Shown here piece after piece: positions 45,523 through 54,600 of a DNA stretch of 64,000 nucleotides (within the stretch, counting starts at the first letter, position 1; each line of letters begins with the position of its first letter). The DNA comes from Ideonella_A sp963843805. GTDB lineage: Bacteria > Pseudomonadota > Gammaproteobacteria > Burkholderiales > Burkholderiaceae_C. Under the pieces are notes generated by a model. It had not been told where the DNA came from and did no database searches. It saw only the letters and a list, made by a program, of their open reading frames with translations. Both the position numbers and the translations under genes were made by a program. The stretch spans positions 310,001-374,000 of the forward strand of contig CAWJLY010000010.1 of the NCBI GenBank assembly GCA_963843805.1, in the 5' to 3' direction.

Positions 45523-47943
45523 TCACACCGCCGGAGGATCCTGCTCGCGGTCCGGGTGGCGATGCTGGCCCATTGCTGCGATGAAGGCTTCTGTCGCAGC
45601 ACTGAGGTCTGCCGGGCCGGCTGAGCTGATCAGACCCGGATCGGGATCGCCATTCGGCAATGCGCCGGGAATATCGAACATGCCCAATAAACCGATCGAC
45701 GCGCCGACCGCCAAGATCGTCTTGCCATGGCGGTACTGGTTCTGAATGAATTCGCCAGTGTGCCCGATGGCAGCGAGCGTCTGTACAGCCTCTTCGCCAT
45801 CGGGCAACACCAATGCGTCGAACAGGAAGCCGGGCTCGTTTTCGAGCGACGCATCGGCCTGCATCTCGTCGCCAGCGGTCGTCGTGAACCCGCCAATCCG
45901 TGGGCCGACCAGGCGCGGTACCGCTCCGGCGTCGAGCAGGGCAGCCTGGATGCTGGCAATCGAGACACCGTCCGACCCATCGGCGACGAGGATGGCAACC
46001 TTGCGGGTGCGAATGCCGCCGTCGCCGGGACGGGCCATCAGCGAGAGCATCTCCGACCGCGTCACCTCCGGTGTGGCCGCGACGTCGAGCGCTTTCGGCA
46101 GCGGCTGCGGCATCTGCCTGATGCCCAGCCCGGCTGCCACTTGAGCCGCCAATTCGTCGGACGCGTTGCGCAACAGGGCGACGACGCGTTCGCGGACCGC
46201 CGGCACCGTCACTTTCGACAACTCGAAGCGGAACGCTGCCGCAATATGAGCCTGCTCGACCGGCGTCTGGCTTTCGAAGAACAGTGTTGCCTGGGTGTAA
46301 TGGTCGGCAAACTTTTCCGGCTTGGCGCGTACCTTGTCGCTTGATTCCTGCGCGTCGATGCGTCGCCCGACACTGACAAAACCTTGCGCACCGCCAGCCT
46401 GGAACGGGCAGCCGCCGGCCAGCGAGTTGGGTTCGTACGATACCCGGCCGCGATGGATCGCCTGCCGGTGCATGCCGTCGCGCTGGTTGTTGTGAACCTG
46501 CGCAACCGACGCATTGATCGGCAGCTCGTGGAAGTTCGGGCCACCAAGGCGCGAGATCTGGGTGTCGACGTACGAGTGGATGCGGCCGGCCAACAACGGG
46601 TCGTTGGTGAAATCGATTCCGGGAACGACGTGTGCCGTGCAGAAGGCGACCTGTTCGGTTTCGGCAAAGAAGTTGTCGGGGTTGCGGTTCAGCACCATCC
46701 GCCCGACGATCTTCACCGGCACCAGTTCTTCGGGTACCAGCTTGGTGGCATCCAGAATGTCGAAGCTGAACGACTCGGCCTGCTCCTCGGTAAAGACCTG
46801 CAACCCGAGTTCCCACTCGGGATATTCACCGGCTTCGATGGCCTCCCACAAGTCACGGCGGTGGAAGTCGGGATCGGCGCCGGAAATCTTCACCGCCTCG
46901 TCCCACACCAGCGAATGGGTACCGAGCTTGGGCTCCCAGTGAAATTTGACGAAGACGCTGTCGCCGGCGTCGTTGACCAATCGGAAGGTGTGTACGCCGA
47001 AGCCCTGCATCATCCGGTAGCTGCGCGGGATGGCGCGGTCCGACATCTGCCACATCAGCATGTGAGCCGATTCGGGCATCAGCGAAACAAAATCCCAGAA
47101 CGTATCGTGCGCCGAGGCGGCCTGCGGCATTGCGTGATGGGGCTCGGGCTTGACCGCATGGACGAGGTCGGGAAACTTCATCGCATCCTGGATGAAAAAG
47201 ACAGGAATGTTGTTGCCCACCAGATCCCAGTTGCCTTCGTCGGTATAAAACTTGACCGCGAAGCCGCGCACATCGCGCGCCGTATCTTTCGACCCGCGTT
47301 CACCCGCCACGGTCGAGAAGCGGACAAACACCGGCGTGATCTTGCCTGCCTCCTTGAACGGAGCGGCCTTGGTCAGGTCGGTCTGCGCCTCATAACATTC
47401 GAAAAACCCGTGTGCACCCGAACCCCGTGCGTGCACGATCCGCTCGGGAATGCGCTCGTGGTCAAAGTGGGTGATCTTCTCGCGCAGGATGAAATCTTCG
47501 AGCAGCACCGGCCCGCGCGCGCCCGCCTTCAGCGAATTCTGGTTGTCGGCAACTGCCACGCCCTGGTTGGTGGTGAGCGCCCGATTTGCAGAATCGACAC
47601 GCACGCGGTCCAGCGGCCCGATGGTGACGTTGACACCTTCGGGCGCGACCGTGCCGAGTTTCTCGCTGCTGTTGGCTTCGCTGAGGGTGCTGCCGGTGGG
47701 CAAACGCGACGCCGGCTCGGCGGTCAAGCCGACTGGCGGCTGCTGCGCGTTCTCGTATCCGTGCTCGAGCGCCTTGTTGGTGTTTGCCGGCATGGCGGCG
47801 GCCAGATCCTGGGTCTGCGCCATCTTTTGTGCAGGCAGATCACCCGCTGGCGGTTTGCCGACCTTGGCCGGGCCGCTGTCGGTGTTGCGGGACGCCGCCT
47901 TGGCCGAACGGCCGGATGCGGAGGAAGATTTCGATGACGCCAT
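45523..47943 (-). CDS. katE: large-subunit catalase HPII
   Basis: Heme catalase of 806 residues that breaks down hydrogen peroxide. The catalytic His lies in RIVHARGSGAHGFFE, the catalytic Asn region in DLVGNNIPVFFIQDAMKFPD, and the proximal heme Tyr in HSYVDTQISRLGGPNF. Residues 640-800 form the DJ-1/PfpI-like C-terminal domain specific to HPII-type catalases (KVAILVADGSDG). The Lys/Ser-rich N-terminal extension (MASSKSSSASGRSAKAAS) is also usual. The start at 47943 follows AAAGGAC; an upstream start at 48003 adds only an unrelated leader. Downstream of the hemerythrin gene on the same strand, suggesting an oxidative-stress unit. Length slightly above E. coli KatE. Confidence 0.96.
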   Translation of the reverse strand: MASSKSSSASGRSAKAASRNTDSGPAKVGKPPAGDLPAQKMAQTQDLAAAMPANTNKALEHGYENAQQPPVGLTAEPASRLPTGSTLSEANSSEKLGTVAPEGVNVTIGPLDRVRVDSANRALTTNQGVAVADNQNSLKAGARGPVLLEDFILREKITHFDHERIPERIVHARGSGAHGFFECYEAQTDLTKAAPFKEAGKITPVFVRFSTVAGERGSKDTARDVRGFAVKFYTDEGNWDLVGNNIPVFFIQDAMKFPDLVHAVKPEPHHAMPQAASAHDTFWDFVSLMPESAHMLMWQMSDRAIPRSYRMMQGFGVHTFRLVNDAGDSVFVKFHWEPKLGTHSLVWDEAVKISGADPDFHRRDLWEAIEAGEYPEWELGLQVFTEEQAESFSFDILDATKLVPEELVPVKIVGRMVLNRNPDNFFAETEQVAFCTAHVVPGIDFTNDPLLAGRIHSYVDTQISRLGGPNFHELPINASVAQVHNNQRDGMHRQAIHRGRVSYEPNSLAGGCPFQAGGAQGFVSVGRRIDAQESSDKVRAKPEKFADHYTQATLFFESQTPVEQAHIAAAFRFELSKVTVPAVRERVVALLRNASDELAAQVAAGLGIRQMPQPLPKALDVAATPEVTRSEMLSLMARPGDGGIRTRKVAILVADGSDGVSIASIQAALLDAGAVPRLVGPRIGGFTTTAGDEMQADASLENEPGFLFDALVLPDGEEAVQTLAAIGHTGEFIQNQYRHGKTILAVGASIGLLGMFDIPGALPNGDPDPGLISSAGPADLSAATEAFIAAMGQHRHPDREQDPPAV

Positions 47944-48136
47944 GAGGAAGTCCTTTGGTGATTTTTGACCGATCGACCGCCGGCGATTCGTCAGAAGAAC
48001 CACCTGGTCGCTATCTCTCGGCGACGGTCAGTTGTCGCCGGCCTGTGATTCGGGTGCCGCACTGCTGCGGGGCAGCCGTGGGCGCAGCATCGAATCGGGG
48101 ATTGCTTGCTCGGTTCACCGGCCCCGGGCATGGGCC

Positions 48137-48153
48137 GCGGCGTCGGACGCCGC
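48137..48153. terminator. short perfect GC hairpin between hemerythrin and catalase genes
   Basis: GCGGCG and CGCCGC arms around a 5-base loop, 25 bases past the hemerythrin stop, in the 47944-48177 gap. No T-run follows, so intrinsic termination is uncertain. Nothing else recognisable is in the gap apart from the catalase ribosome site. Confidence 0.3.
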
Positions 48154-48177
48154 AGTCGGCATCCGGCGATGCCGCCG

Positions 48178-48711
48178 TTACTCGGTCATCTCGAGTTCGG
48201 CCATCAATTCGGCCTTTCGTTGTGCGATCTGCTCGCCGATGCCCGCCAGATCCATCTTTGCCTTGCGACATTGCGGGAACAGTTCGCCTTCTTCTTCCTT
48301 GACGTGGTGGTCGATGTATTCACCGAGCACCTTGACCTTGGCGTCATAGAGCTTGTCCGACGGGTCGGAGGCCTCGATCTGCGCAATCAGCTCCTTGGCG
48401 CTGGCATGCTCGACATTGGCCTCGTCGACCAGATCCGGTTCCTTGATGGCGGCTTCTGCGGCGGGATAGAACAACTCTTCCTCGACCGTTGCATGCACCG
48501 TCAGCATCATGCAGATCTGCTCGGCCAGCTCCTGCTTTTCATCGCCATCGGCTTCGTGGTCGACCAGCTTCTGATATTCCTGAAAAAGTGCCTTCACCTC
48601 GCGGTGGTCAGCGGTCAGGAGTTTCACCGCATCCGACGCCCCGCTCGTGGGCTTGGACTGTTTGGAAGCGGACTTCTTGGCGGGCGCTTTTTTGGCAGCG
48701 GATGTAGGCAT
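48178..48711 (-). CDS. hemerythrin HHE domain protein
   Basis: Protein of 177 residues with a Lys/Ala/Ser-rich N-terminus (MPTSAAKKAPAKKSASKQ) and a four-helix hemerythrin domain. Diiron ligands are visible as TADHREVKALF, TVHATVEEELFYP and EYIDHHVKEEEGELFP. Such proteins bind oxygen or NO or sense oxidative stress. The N-terminal lysine/alanine tail resembles that of the adjacent catalase, hinting at a common location, perhaps nucleoid-associated (speculative). Confidence 0.9.
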   Translation of the reverse strand: MPTSAAKKAPAKKSASKQSKPTSGASDAVKLLTADHREVKALFQEYQKLVDHEADGDEKQELAEQICMMLTVHATVEEELFYPAAEAAIKEPDLVDEANVEHASAKELIAQIEASDPSDKLYDAKVKVLGEYIDHHVKEEEGELFPQCRKAKMDLAGIGEQIAQRKAELMAELEMTE

Positions 48712-48778
48712 TGAATGGCTCTCTTCTGAAATTCAGACGAAATCGTCAGGGGCACATCGGCAATCGACGTGCCACCGG

Positions 48779-49615
48779 TCAGCTCCCGGAAACCAGCGGG
48801 GCTTGACGACCCGATACAACCGTTTCGGTAAAACGAGCCGCAATCGGCGACGGTGCGGTCGCGCTGGCCGCTTGAGCGTAGGGTTTCCAGGATCCCGGGG
48901 CTTGACTCAAGCGGTCGGCGAGTGCGGCAAAGACCTTGGCGTTCCAACCCAAACCGCAGTGGCTGCCGGCCACTTCGATGTTTTCAGTCTGGCCGCGGCG
49001 ACCCCGCTGAATACACGCCTGCCATGCCACCACGCCGTCGCTGCGGCTGTAAATGGAAGTTGTCGGAACCGGCGGGGCGGTGCGTAGCCTCCTGCTCAGG
49101 GAATCATCGACAGCGGGCGCACTGCCATTCAAGATCCGATACACCAAGCCGACGCGGGTGTGCTGGCTCGAACCTGCGAACGGGGTGCCGATGCTGATCA
49201 CCTGCCTGACGCGCCACGGGATCCGTTTGGCCACCTCGCGGGCGTAGATTCCGCCGAGGCTCCAGCCCACCAGACTGACGGTTCCGCGGCTGGACTTGAT
49301 TTTCGTCTGGATATGCCGGGTCAACTCATCGAGCCATTCCTCGGGATCGCCTTGCGGGCCGGTGTTGAAGCCTCGTCCCCAATCCTGGGCCGCATAGCCG
49401 AGCCCCTCGCAAAATTCTTTCAGCGGACCGATCGCGCGTTCATCGGACGCCAGCCCTGGAAACAGCACCACGGTGTGACCGTCGCCAGTTGGCAACCGGG
49501 ATCGGTCCATCGTCCGCATGCCCGCATACTCGAATGCGGCGCGGACTGGCTCAAGACCCATCAGCGCCCAGGACGGTGCCGCGAACTGCGCGCTGCTCTC
49601 GATCGAAATGCTCAT
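48779..49615 (-). CDS. alpha/beta hydrolase, lipase-like
   Basis: Protein of 278 residues. VVLFPGLASDERAIGPL forms the oxyanion strand, SLVGWSLGGIYARE holds the nucleophile elbow GWSLG, and the later segment VAGSHCGLGWNAKVF probably carries the catalytic His. It resembles PGAP1/lipase-type hydrolases acting on esters. The N-terminus (MSISIESSAQFAAPS) has no signal peptide. Start at 49615; an upstream start at 49642 adds nine residues. Separate from neighbours by 68 and 140 bases. Substrate unknown. Confidence 0.8.
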   Translation of the reverse strand: MSISIESSAQFAAPSWALMGLEPVRAAFEYAGMRTMDRSRLPTGDGHTVVLFPGLASDERAIGPLKEFCEGLGYAAQDWGRGFNTGPQGDPEEWLDELTRHIQTKIKSSRGTVSLVGWSLGGIYAREVAKRIPWRVRQVISIGTPFAGSSQHTRVGLVYRILNGSAPAVDDSLSRRLRTAPPVPTTSIYSRSDGVVAWQACIQRGRRGQTENIEVAGSHCGLGWNAKVFAALADRLSQAPGSWKPYAQAASATAPSPIAARFTETVVSGRQAPLVSGS

Positions 49616-49755
49616 CTTCCACTCTCGGTTTGGATGCGGCAACTATCCGGGAGGAATGTCCCGCTGGCCGTGCGAAAAGTGGCTGACTTGGCGTCGGAGA
49701 CGGCTTACCCGCAGATTCGGTTGCGGCGCTCAGGCCAAGCGTCCCGGCTGAACGC

Positions 49756-51915
49756 TCACACCGTGGGCGATGCCACCGGCTGGTGTGCTCCGCGCTGCAG
49801 CGCAGTCAGCACATCGACCACGTCGACCGGCTTGACCAGATGGTGATGGAAGCCGGCTTCGACGCTGCGGGCGCGATCAGCAGGCTGACCGTAGCCCGTG
49901 ATGGCGATCAGCGTGGCATCGCGCGTCTGCGGGCGCGCGCGCAACATGTCGGCCAGCTCGTAGCCGTTCATGCCGGGCAGGCCGATGTCGAGCAAGAAGG
50001 CATCGACCGGCTCGCCCTCGAGCATCGCCAGTGCGCTGTTGCCATCGTGTGCGATCAGCGTGCTGTGACCGTGCATCTCGAGCATCGCGGCCAGGCTGTG
50101 AGCGGCGTCGGCGTTGTCGTCGACGATCACCACCCGAAGCGGGCCGGGCGGAAGTTCGGCTGCAGCGGGCATGGTCTGGCCGTCGCCAATCGCCAGTTGG
50201 CTGTCATGGCGTGGCAGTTCGATCCGAAAGATCGCCCCCGTGCCCGGCCCCTCGCTGTTCGCGGTGATGCTGCCGCCGTGCAGGCCGACCAGTTGCTTGA
50301 CCAGCGCCAGGCCAAGCCCAAGACCGCCTTGCTTGCGATCGGCCGCTCGCGAGCCCTGTGAAAAAAGGTCGAAGATTGCCGGCATCAGTTCAGCTGCAAT
50401 GCCGTCCCCGTTGTCTTGTACGGTGGTGATGACCCGCTCGGGCGTGGCTTGTACCTGCAGGCTGATGCGACCACCGGCCGGCGTATATTTGGCCGCGTTG
50501 GTCAGCAAGTTGCTGAGGATCTGGATCAGGCGTGCACGGTCACCCAGCACAACCAGCGCTTCGGGTCCGAGATCGCAATGCAAGACATGCTGGTGTTGTT
50601 CGATCAGCGGCCTGACCTGCTCGACCGCCATCGAGACAACGGACGCAAAATCCTGCGGGGCGACATCGAGCGAGACCTGGCCGCGGGTGACCCGCGACAC
50701 GTCCAGCAAATCGTCCAGGATCTCACGCATGTGGTTGGCCTGACGGGCGATGATTTCGCTGGTCCGCAACACGCGCGGGTCGGCGTTCGGCGTGCGTTTG
50801 AGCAGTTCGGACCCGGTCATGATCGGCGCCAGCGGGTTGCGCAACTCATGCGCCAGCATCGCCAGGAAATCGTCCTTGCGGCGATCGGCCGCTTGTAATG
50901 CTTCGGTCAATCGGCTCAGTTTTTCGCGCTCTTGCAGCAATGTCGAATGTTGCTCATCAAGGCGGTCGAGCATGGTGTTGATCGACGAGGCAAGGCTGGC
51001 CACCTCCTGACTGCCCCCCTCGGGCGCCCGCGCGCGCCCCAGCCCACTGCCGACAAAACGACTCGCAAAATCCTGCAGCGAAGCGAGGTCTTGCGTCACC
51101 AGCTTGGCCAACTTGTCGCCGACCAGCACGACGAAGCCGAACAGCGCGGTCGCGATCAGGACGATGGCCAGATATTGCGGCGCCAGATCGGCGAGACGGG
51201 CCGTCGCGGGTTGCAGGCTCCTGACGTGCAGGCCCAGTGATGCAAACAAGGGCGGCACTGCGACGACTTCGGTGTCGGCAGCCATCGGCTTTGCAGCGGG
51301 TTGCCGGTTACCCCACTCCAATTGCATGAAGTGGCCCACTGACAAGTCGTCCAGCGTGATCTTGAAGAACAGTGCGCCTTCCGGCGAACTGGTACGCGAA
51401 TAGCGCAGCGTTTCAAGTGCAACCAGCTCGGAGGTGCCCTTGGCACCTTCAAATATCAGCGCGTTGCTGCGGCCCGCATCGAGCTCGCTGCGCAACCACG
51501 CCAATTGCGCCTGATCAAAATGGGCCATGCCGTTGCTGGCAATCTCCTGGCCTTCGAAATCGGTAAACAGGACCTGCACCGGAATGCCGTTGATCTGCCT
51601 GATGCCAGCCAGAAAGGGTGCCAGATAGGTTTCTCGCCCGATGCTGTCGACCAGCCCGGTGGCGAGGATCGTACTGCCTGCCAGCTCGGTCATCCGCTCG
51701 GCCAGCGCCTGCAGCTCGTTGCCGATCGCCTCGGCCCTGAATTGCCGCTGTGTAGCGGCCAGTTGCTGGATCGAATCCTGTTGCGCCAGGTTGATCAGCC
51801 ACCAGGATGCCAGGGAAACGAGCAGCACCGCAGCTGCGGCCAGGCCGGCTGCAGCCAGGGCGAAGCGGCGGGTCATGCTGGCGGCGCGCCAGCGCGGCAT
51901 GGCGGGCGCCTTCAC
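49756..51915 (-). CDS. membrane hybrid histidine kinase
   Basis: Protein of 719 residues from a GTG at 51915. Membrane helices at about 19-41 and 247-268 flank a 200-residue periplasmic sensor domain; then a HAMP-like/coiled linker (270-340), HisKA with MLAHELRNPLAPI (His356), HATPase with GGLGLGLALVKQLVGLHGG, and a C-terminal receiver with LLDIGLPGMNG (Asp643). The start overlaps the stop of a periplasmic binding protein gene by GTGA, suggesting that protein delivers the ligand signal to this kinase, as in other binding-protein/kinase pairs. No DNA-binding regulator is adjacent. Confidence 0.9.
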   Translation of the reverse strand: MKAPAMPRWRAASMTRRFALAAAGLAAAAVLLVSLASWWLINLAQQDSIQQLAATQRQFRAEAIGNELQALAERMTELAGSTILATGLVDSIGRETYLAPFLAGIRQINGIPVQVLFTDFEGQEIASNGMAHFDQAQLAWLRSELDAGRSNALIFEGAKGTSELVALETLRYSRTSSPEGALFFKITLDDLSVGHFMQLEWGNRQPAAKPMAADTEVVAVPPLFASLGLHVRSLQPATARLADLAPQYLAIVLIATALFGFVVLVGDKLAKLVTQDLASLQDFASRFVGSGLGRARAPEGGSQEVASLASSINTMLDRLDEQHSTLLQEREKLSRLTEALQAADRRKDDFLAMLAHELRNPLAPIMTGSELLKRTPNADPRVLRTSEIIARQANHMREILDDLLDVSRVTRGQVSLDVAPQDFASVVSMAVEQVRPLIEQHQHVLHCDLGPEALVVLGDRARLIQILSNLLTNAAKYTPAGGRISLQVQATPERVITTVQDNGDGIAAELMPAIFDLFSQGSRAADRKQGGLGLGLALVKQLVGLHGGSITANSEGPGTGAIFRIELPRHDSQLAIGDGQTMPAAAELPPGPLRVVIVDDNADAAHSLAAMLEMHGHSTLIAHDGNSALAMLEGEPVDAFLLDIGLPGMNGYELADMLRARPQTRDATLIAITGYGQPADRARSVEAGFHHHLVKPVDVVDVLTALQRGAHQPVASPTV

Positions 51916-53120
51916 CGGCTGGTGGCGACCAGCGCGCCGTCGCTGCGATAGCGGGCCATCAGCAGTTCGCGGGTACCCAGCGCCTCATGGCGGTCGGCGG
52001 CGAAGGGTGGCGAATAGCTCTTGATCAGGCCGTCGTGGCGCGGCAGCTGCTCGAGTGCGTTGCGTACGGCCGCGCGATCGGTGCTTGCGGCCAGATCGAT
52101 CGCCTTGGCGAGTATGTGGGTCATGTCGTAGGCATGGGCGGTGCCGACCGGACTCTCGATGTCCTCAAGGCGGCGGATGCCGAATGCGCCGGCCGTTGCC
52201 ATGAAACGTGCGATCCGCTGCGGCTGGGCATCGAAGAAGCTGAAGGTCTGGATGACCGAGAAATCGACCTGCGCGAGCGCCGGCCCCGCCGCCGAGACAA
52301 ACCGCCCGCCCGTGACGCCCCAGTGGCTGATGATGGGCACCCGCCGGGCCGCTGCCAGCGAACTCAACTCACGAACCAGCAAGGCGGCCTCGTCGTCGTT
52401 GGCAACCAGCACAATGACGTCGGCGCCGGCTTGCACCAGCTTGTTGTACTGGGCAATCAGCGATTTCTCCTGCCAGTTGTACCAGGCGGTCGAGACGACC
52501 CGCGGCGTCTGCCGGTTCCGCAGATGACGCTCGGCGGCGACGAAGTTGCTGCGCCCCCATGAGGTGTTGGTCAGCAGCAGGCCGATCCTGGGCAGACCGC
52601 GCCGGGCCGCGGTGTCGAGCATGAAGGGCATGGCCAGGCTGTCGCGCAACGAGAGCCGGAAGATGTAGTTCGGATCGCTGCCGTTGTCGACGATCGTATC
52701 GGCCGACGACCAGACGGCGAGGAATGGCAGACCGGCCTGCTTCAGCGCCGGCAGCTGCTCGATCACCACCGGGCTGAAGCGGCCACCGAAAACCGCGACC
52801 AGATCGGGCATGGCGGCAAATTCGCGGATGTTGCGAATGCCTCGTGCCGGGATCGAGCGGTGATCCCGGATGACGATCTGCAACGGTCGGCCGCCGAGAA
52901 CGCCACCGGCGGCGTTGATCTCGGCGACGGCGACCTTCACCCCAAGCTCGACCGCCTGCGCCGAAGTGCTGTTGGCCAAGCCGAATTCACCATCGATGCC
53001 GATCAGCACCGGTGAGCCATCGGCGGCCCTGACGATACCGGGCAGCAGCGCTGCCGCGATCAGCCCGCCGCTGAATCGCCTGCGTCGCAGAAGTGAAGAA
53101 GCAAGCCGTTGAGTGACCAT
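51912..53120 (-). CDS. periplasmic ligand-binding protein, branched-chain amino acid receptor type
   Basis: Protein of about 402 residues of the Peripla_BP_6 family. The N-terminus MVTQRLASSLLRRRRFSGGL is an arginine-rich export signal (possibly Tat-like), with a hydrophobic stretch to IVRA near residue 32. The mature part begins VLIGIDGEFGLANS and includes AAGGVLGGRPLQIVIRD, typical of LivJ-like proteins. No permease or ATPase is nearby; instead it is translationally coupled to a hybrid kinase. It is therefore probably a sensor component rather than a transport receptor. An alternative start at 53150 exists. Confidence 0.87.
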   Translation of the reverse strand: MVTQRLASSLLRRRRFSGGLIAAALLPGIVRAADGSPVLIGIDGEFGLANSTSAQAVELGVKVAVAEINAAGGVLGGRPLQIVIRDHRSIPARGIRNIREFAAMPDLVAVFGGRFSPVVIEQLPALKQAGLPFLAVWSSADTIVDNGSDPNYIFRLSLRDSLAMPFMLDTAARRGLPRIGLLLTNTSWGRSNFVAAERHLRNRQTPRVVSTAWYNWQEKSLIAQYNKLVQAGADVIVLVANDDEAALLVRELSSLAAARRVPIISHWGVTGGRFVSAAGPALAQVDFSVIQTFSFFDAQPQRIARFMATAGAFGIRRLEDIESPVGTAHAYDMTHILAKAIDLAASTDRAAVRNALEQLPRHDGLIKSYSPPFAADRHEALGTRELLMARYRSDGALVATSR

Positions 53121-53382
53121 GGAGAAAAAACCGTGTGCAGCATTGTGCAAATCGTAACTCGATCACCTCGAGGCCGGCTGCGCCGCGCAGACGTTTGAAG
53201 GATGCCGACAACGCTGGGCAGACGCGGCGCCGGCCCGTTGCCGTAGGACACGTGCGGCGACGCGGGCGCGGTCCTGTCCGATAGGGACAAGCGGCCTGGC
53301 TGCCGATACTGCGAGTCGGTTGATTGACATCGCCAGTGTCGATTTCCGCCACGGGCGCCAGCCAACCGTCTGGAGCAATGAC

Positions 53383-53706
53383 ATGATCAAGTACACACTG
53401 ATCGGCGGCGTGCTGATTTCGGCGCTTGCACTTACTGCGTGTGAACGGCGCCCGGCCAATCCCGGGCTGCCGAAGGCAGCCGAGGCCGCCACCACTCCGG
53501 CACCGCCGGTTGCCGACAAGTCGCTGCCGTCGGCAACCGCCGCGTTGAACGCTCCGGATGGCACATCGCAAAAGACCACGACGGGTACCCAGACCGTTGC
53601 GCCGATGTCGAAATCCACCGAATCGGCGGCCATGCCGCTGCCTGGGCAGGCGAACGACCATTCGGCGCCGAAAGCCGAAGAGGCGGCGTCCGCCGCTTCG
53701 CGCTGA
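53383..53706 (+). CDS. small predicted lipoprotein
   Basis: Protein of 107 residues with a type II signal peptide MIKYTLIGGVLISALALTAC; the lipobox LTAC places the lipidated cysteine at residue 20. The remainder is low-complexity, rich in Ala, Pro, Ser and Thr, so probably an extended tether in the periplasm. No family recognised. The start at 53383 is fixed by the signal peptide. The 53121-53382 gap upstream is shared with the divergent binding protein gene and must contain both promoters. Confidence 0.7.
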   Translation: MIKYTLIGGVLISALALTACERRPANPGLPKAAEAATTPAPPVADKSLPSATAALNAPDGTSQKTTTGTQTVAPMSKSTESAAMPLPGQANDHSAPKAEEAASAASR

Positions 53707-53774
53707 GGTGTGACTGGGCGCTAAAGTCGCAGCCTCTAAAAACTGAGCGTAGCCGCCGACGCGCGCCGACCACC

Positions 53775-54491
53775 ATGCCCGATACTCGTGATGTGCGAGC
53801 GCTGATCTTCGATGTATTTGGCACCCTCGTCGACTGGCGAACGTCGATTGCCCGTGAAGCCCGTGCCAGTCTCGAGCCCCTGGGCGTGGCCGTCGACTGG
53901 GATGAATTTGCCGATGCGTGGCGGGGCCAGTATCAACCGGCCATGGAGGCGGTGCGCAGCGGCGAGTTGCCGTTCAGCAAACTCGATGTTCTGCACCGTC
54001 GCAACCTCGATGTCGTATTGCAGCAGCTGGGCCTGGATCATGTCGACGAGCTGACGCGGGTCACGCTCAACCTGGCCTGGCACCGCCTCGATGCCTGGCC
54101 CGACGTGGCGCCGGGTCTGGCTCGGCTGCGCACCCGCTTTCGAATCGCGCCGTGCTCGAACGGCAACATCTCGTTGATGGTCGATCTGGCGCGGCGCAAC
54201 GGGCTGGTCTGGGACGCTATCGTCGGTGCCGAGCTGGCGCGCGATTACAAACCCAAGCCGGCGGTCTATCTGCATGCCTGCGCAGCTTTCGATTGCGCAC
54301 CGGAGCAGGTGATGATGGTGGCCGCACACTCGTCCGATCTGCAGGCGGCGGCAGCTTGTGGTCTTCGAACGGCGTTCGTCGCCAGGCCCGATGAACATGG
54401 CGCGGGGCGTGGCGAATCGGCTGCCGAAGGGCCGGTCGATCACAGCGCCGCCAGTCTGGTCGAGTTGGCAGCCTTGCTCGGCGACGCCTGA
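53775..54491 (+). CDS. haloacid dehalogenase type II (HAD superfamily)
   Basis: Protein of 238 residues. Motif I IFDVFGTLVDW (nucleophile Asp13), motif II PCSNGN, motif III DYKPKPAVY and the MVAAHSSDLQAA block match (S)-2-haloacid dehalogenases of type II, which hydrolyse 2-haloalkanoic acids. HAD phosphatases of related sequence are hard to exclude; the DVFGTL form and SNGN favour the dehalogenase group. It lies 68 bases after the lipoprotein gene and converges with the DMT transporter. The 109-base gap 54492-54600 shows no clear terminator. Confidence 0.85.
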   Translation: MPDTRDVRALIFDVFGTLVDWRTSIAREARASLEPLGVAVDWDEFADAWRGQYQPAMEAVRSGELPFSKLDVLHRRNLDVVLQQLGLDHVDELTRVTLNLAWHRLDAWPDVAPGLARLRTRFRIAPCSNGNISLMVDLARRNGLVWDAIVGAELARDYKPKPAVYLHACAAFDCAPEQVMMVAAHSSDLQAAAACGLRTAFVARPDEHGAGRGESAAEGPVDHSAASLVELAALLGDA

Positions 54492-54600
54492 TCGGGTCAC
54501 CGACAGCGCTGATCACGTTCACGCTGCGCCTCTGCCACGTCGGGTCGTTGAACGCGGCGCCGAAGGTGATCGAGTCACCATTGTGCCCAGGTCGACGCTG

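Noticed and set aside
53163..53661. Minus-strand frames upstream of the binding protein, reaching into the lipoprotein gene
   Set aside because: They overlap a better supported lipoprotein gene and show no recognisable domain or start signal.
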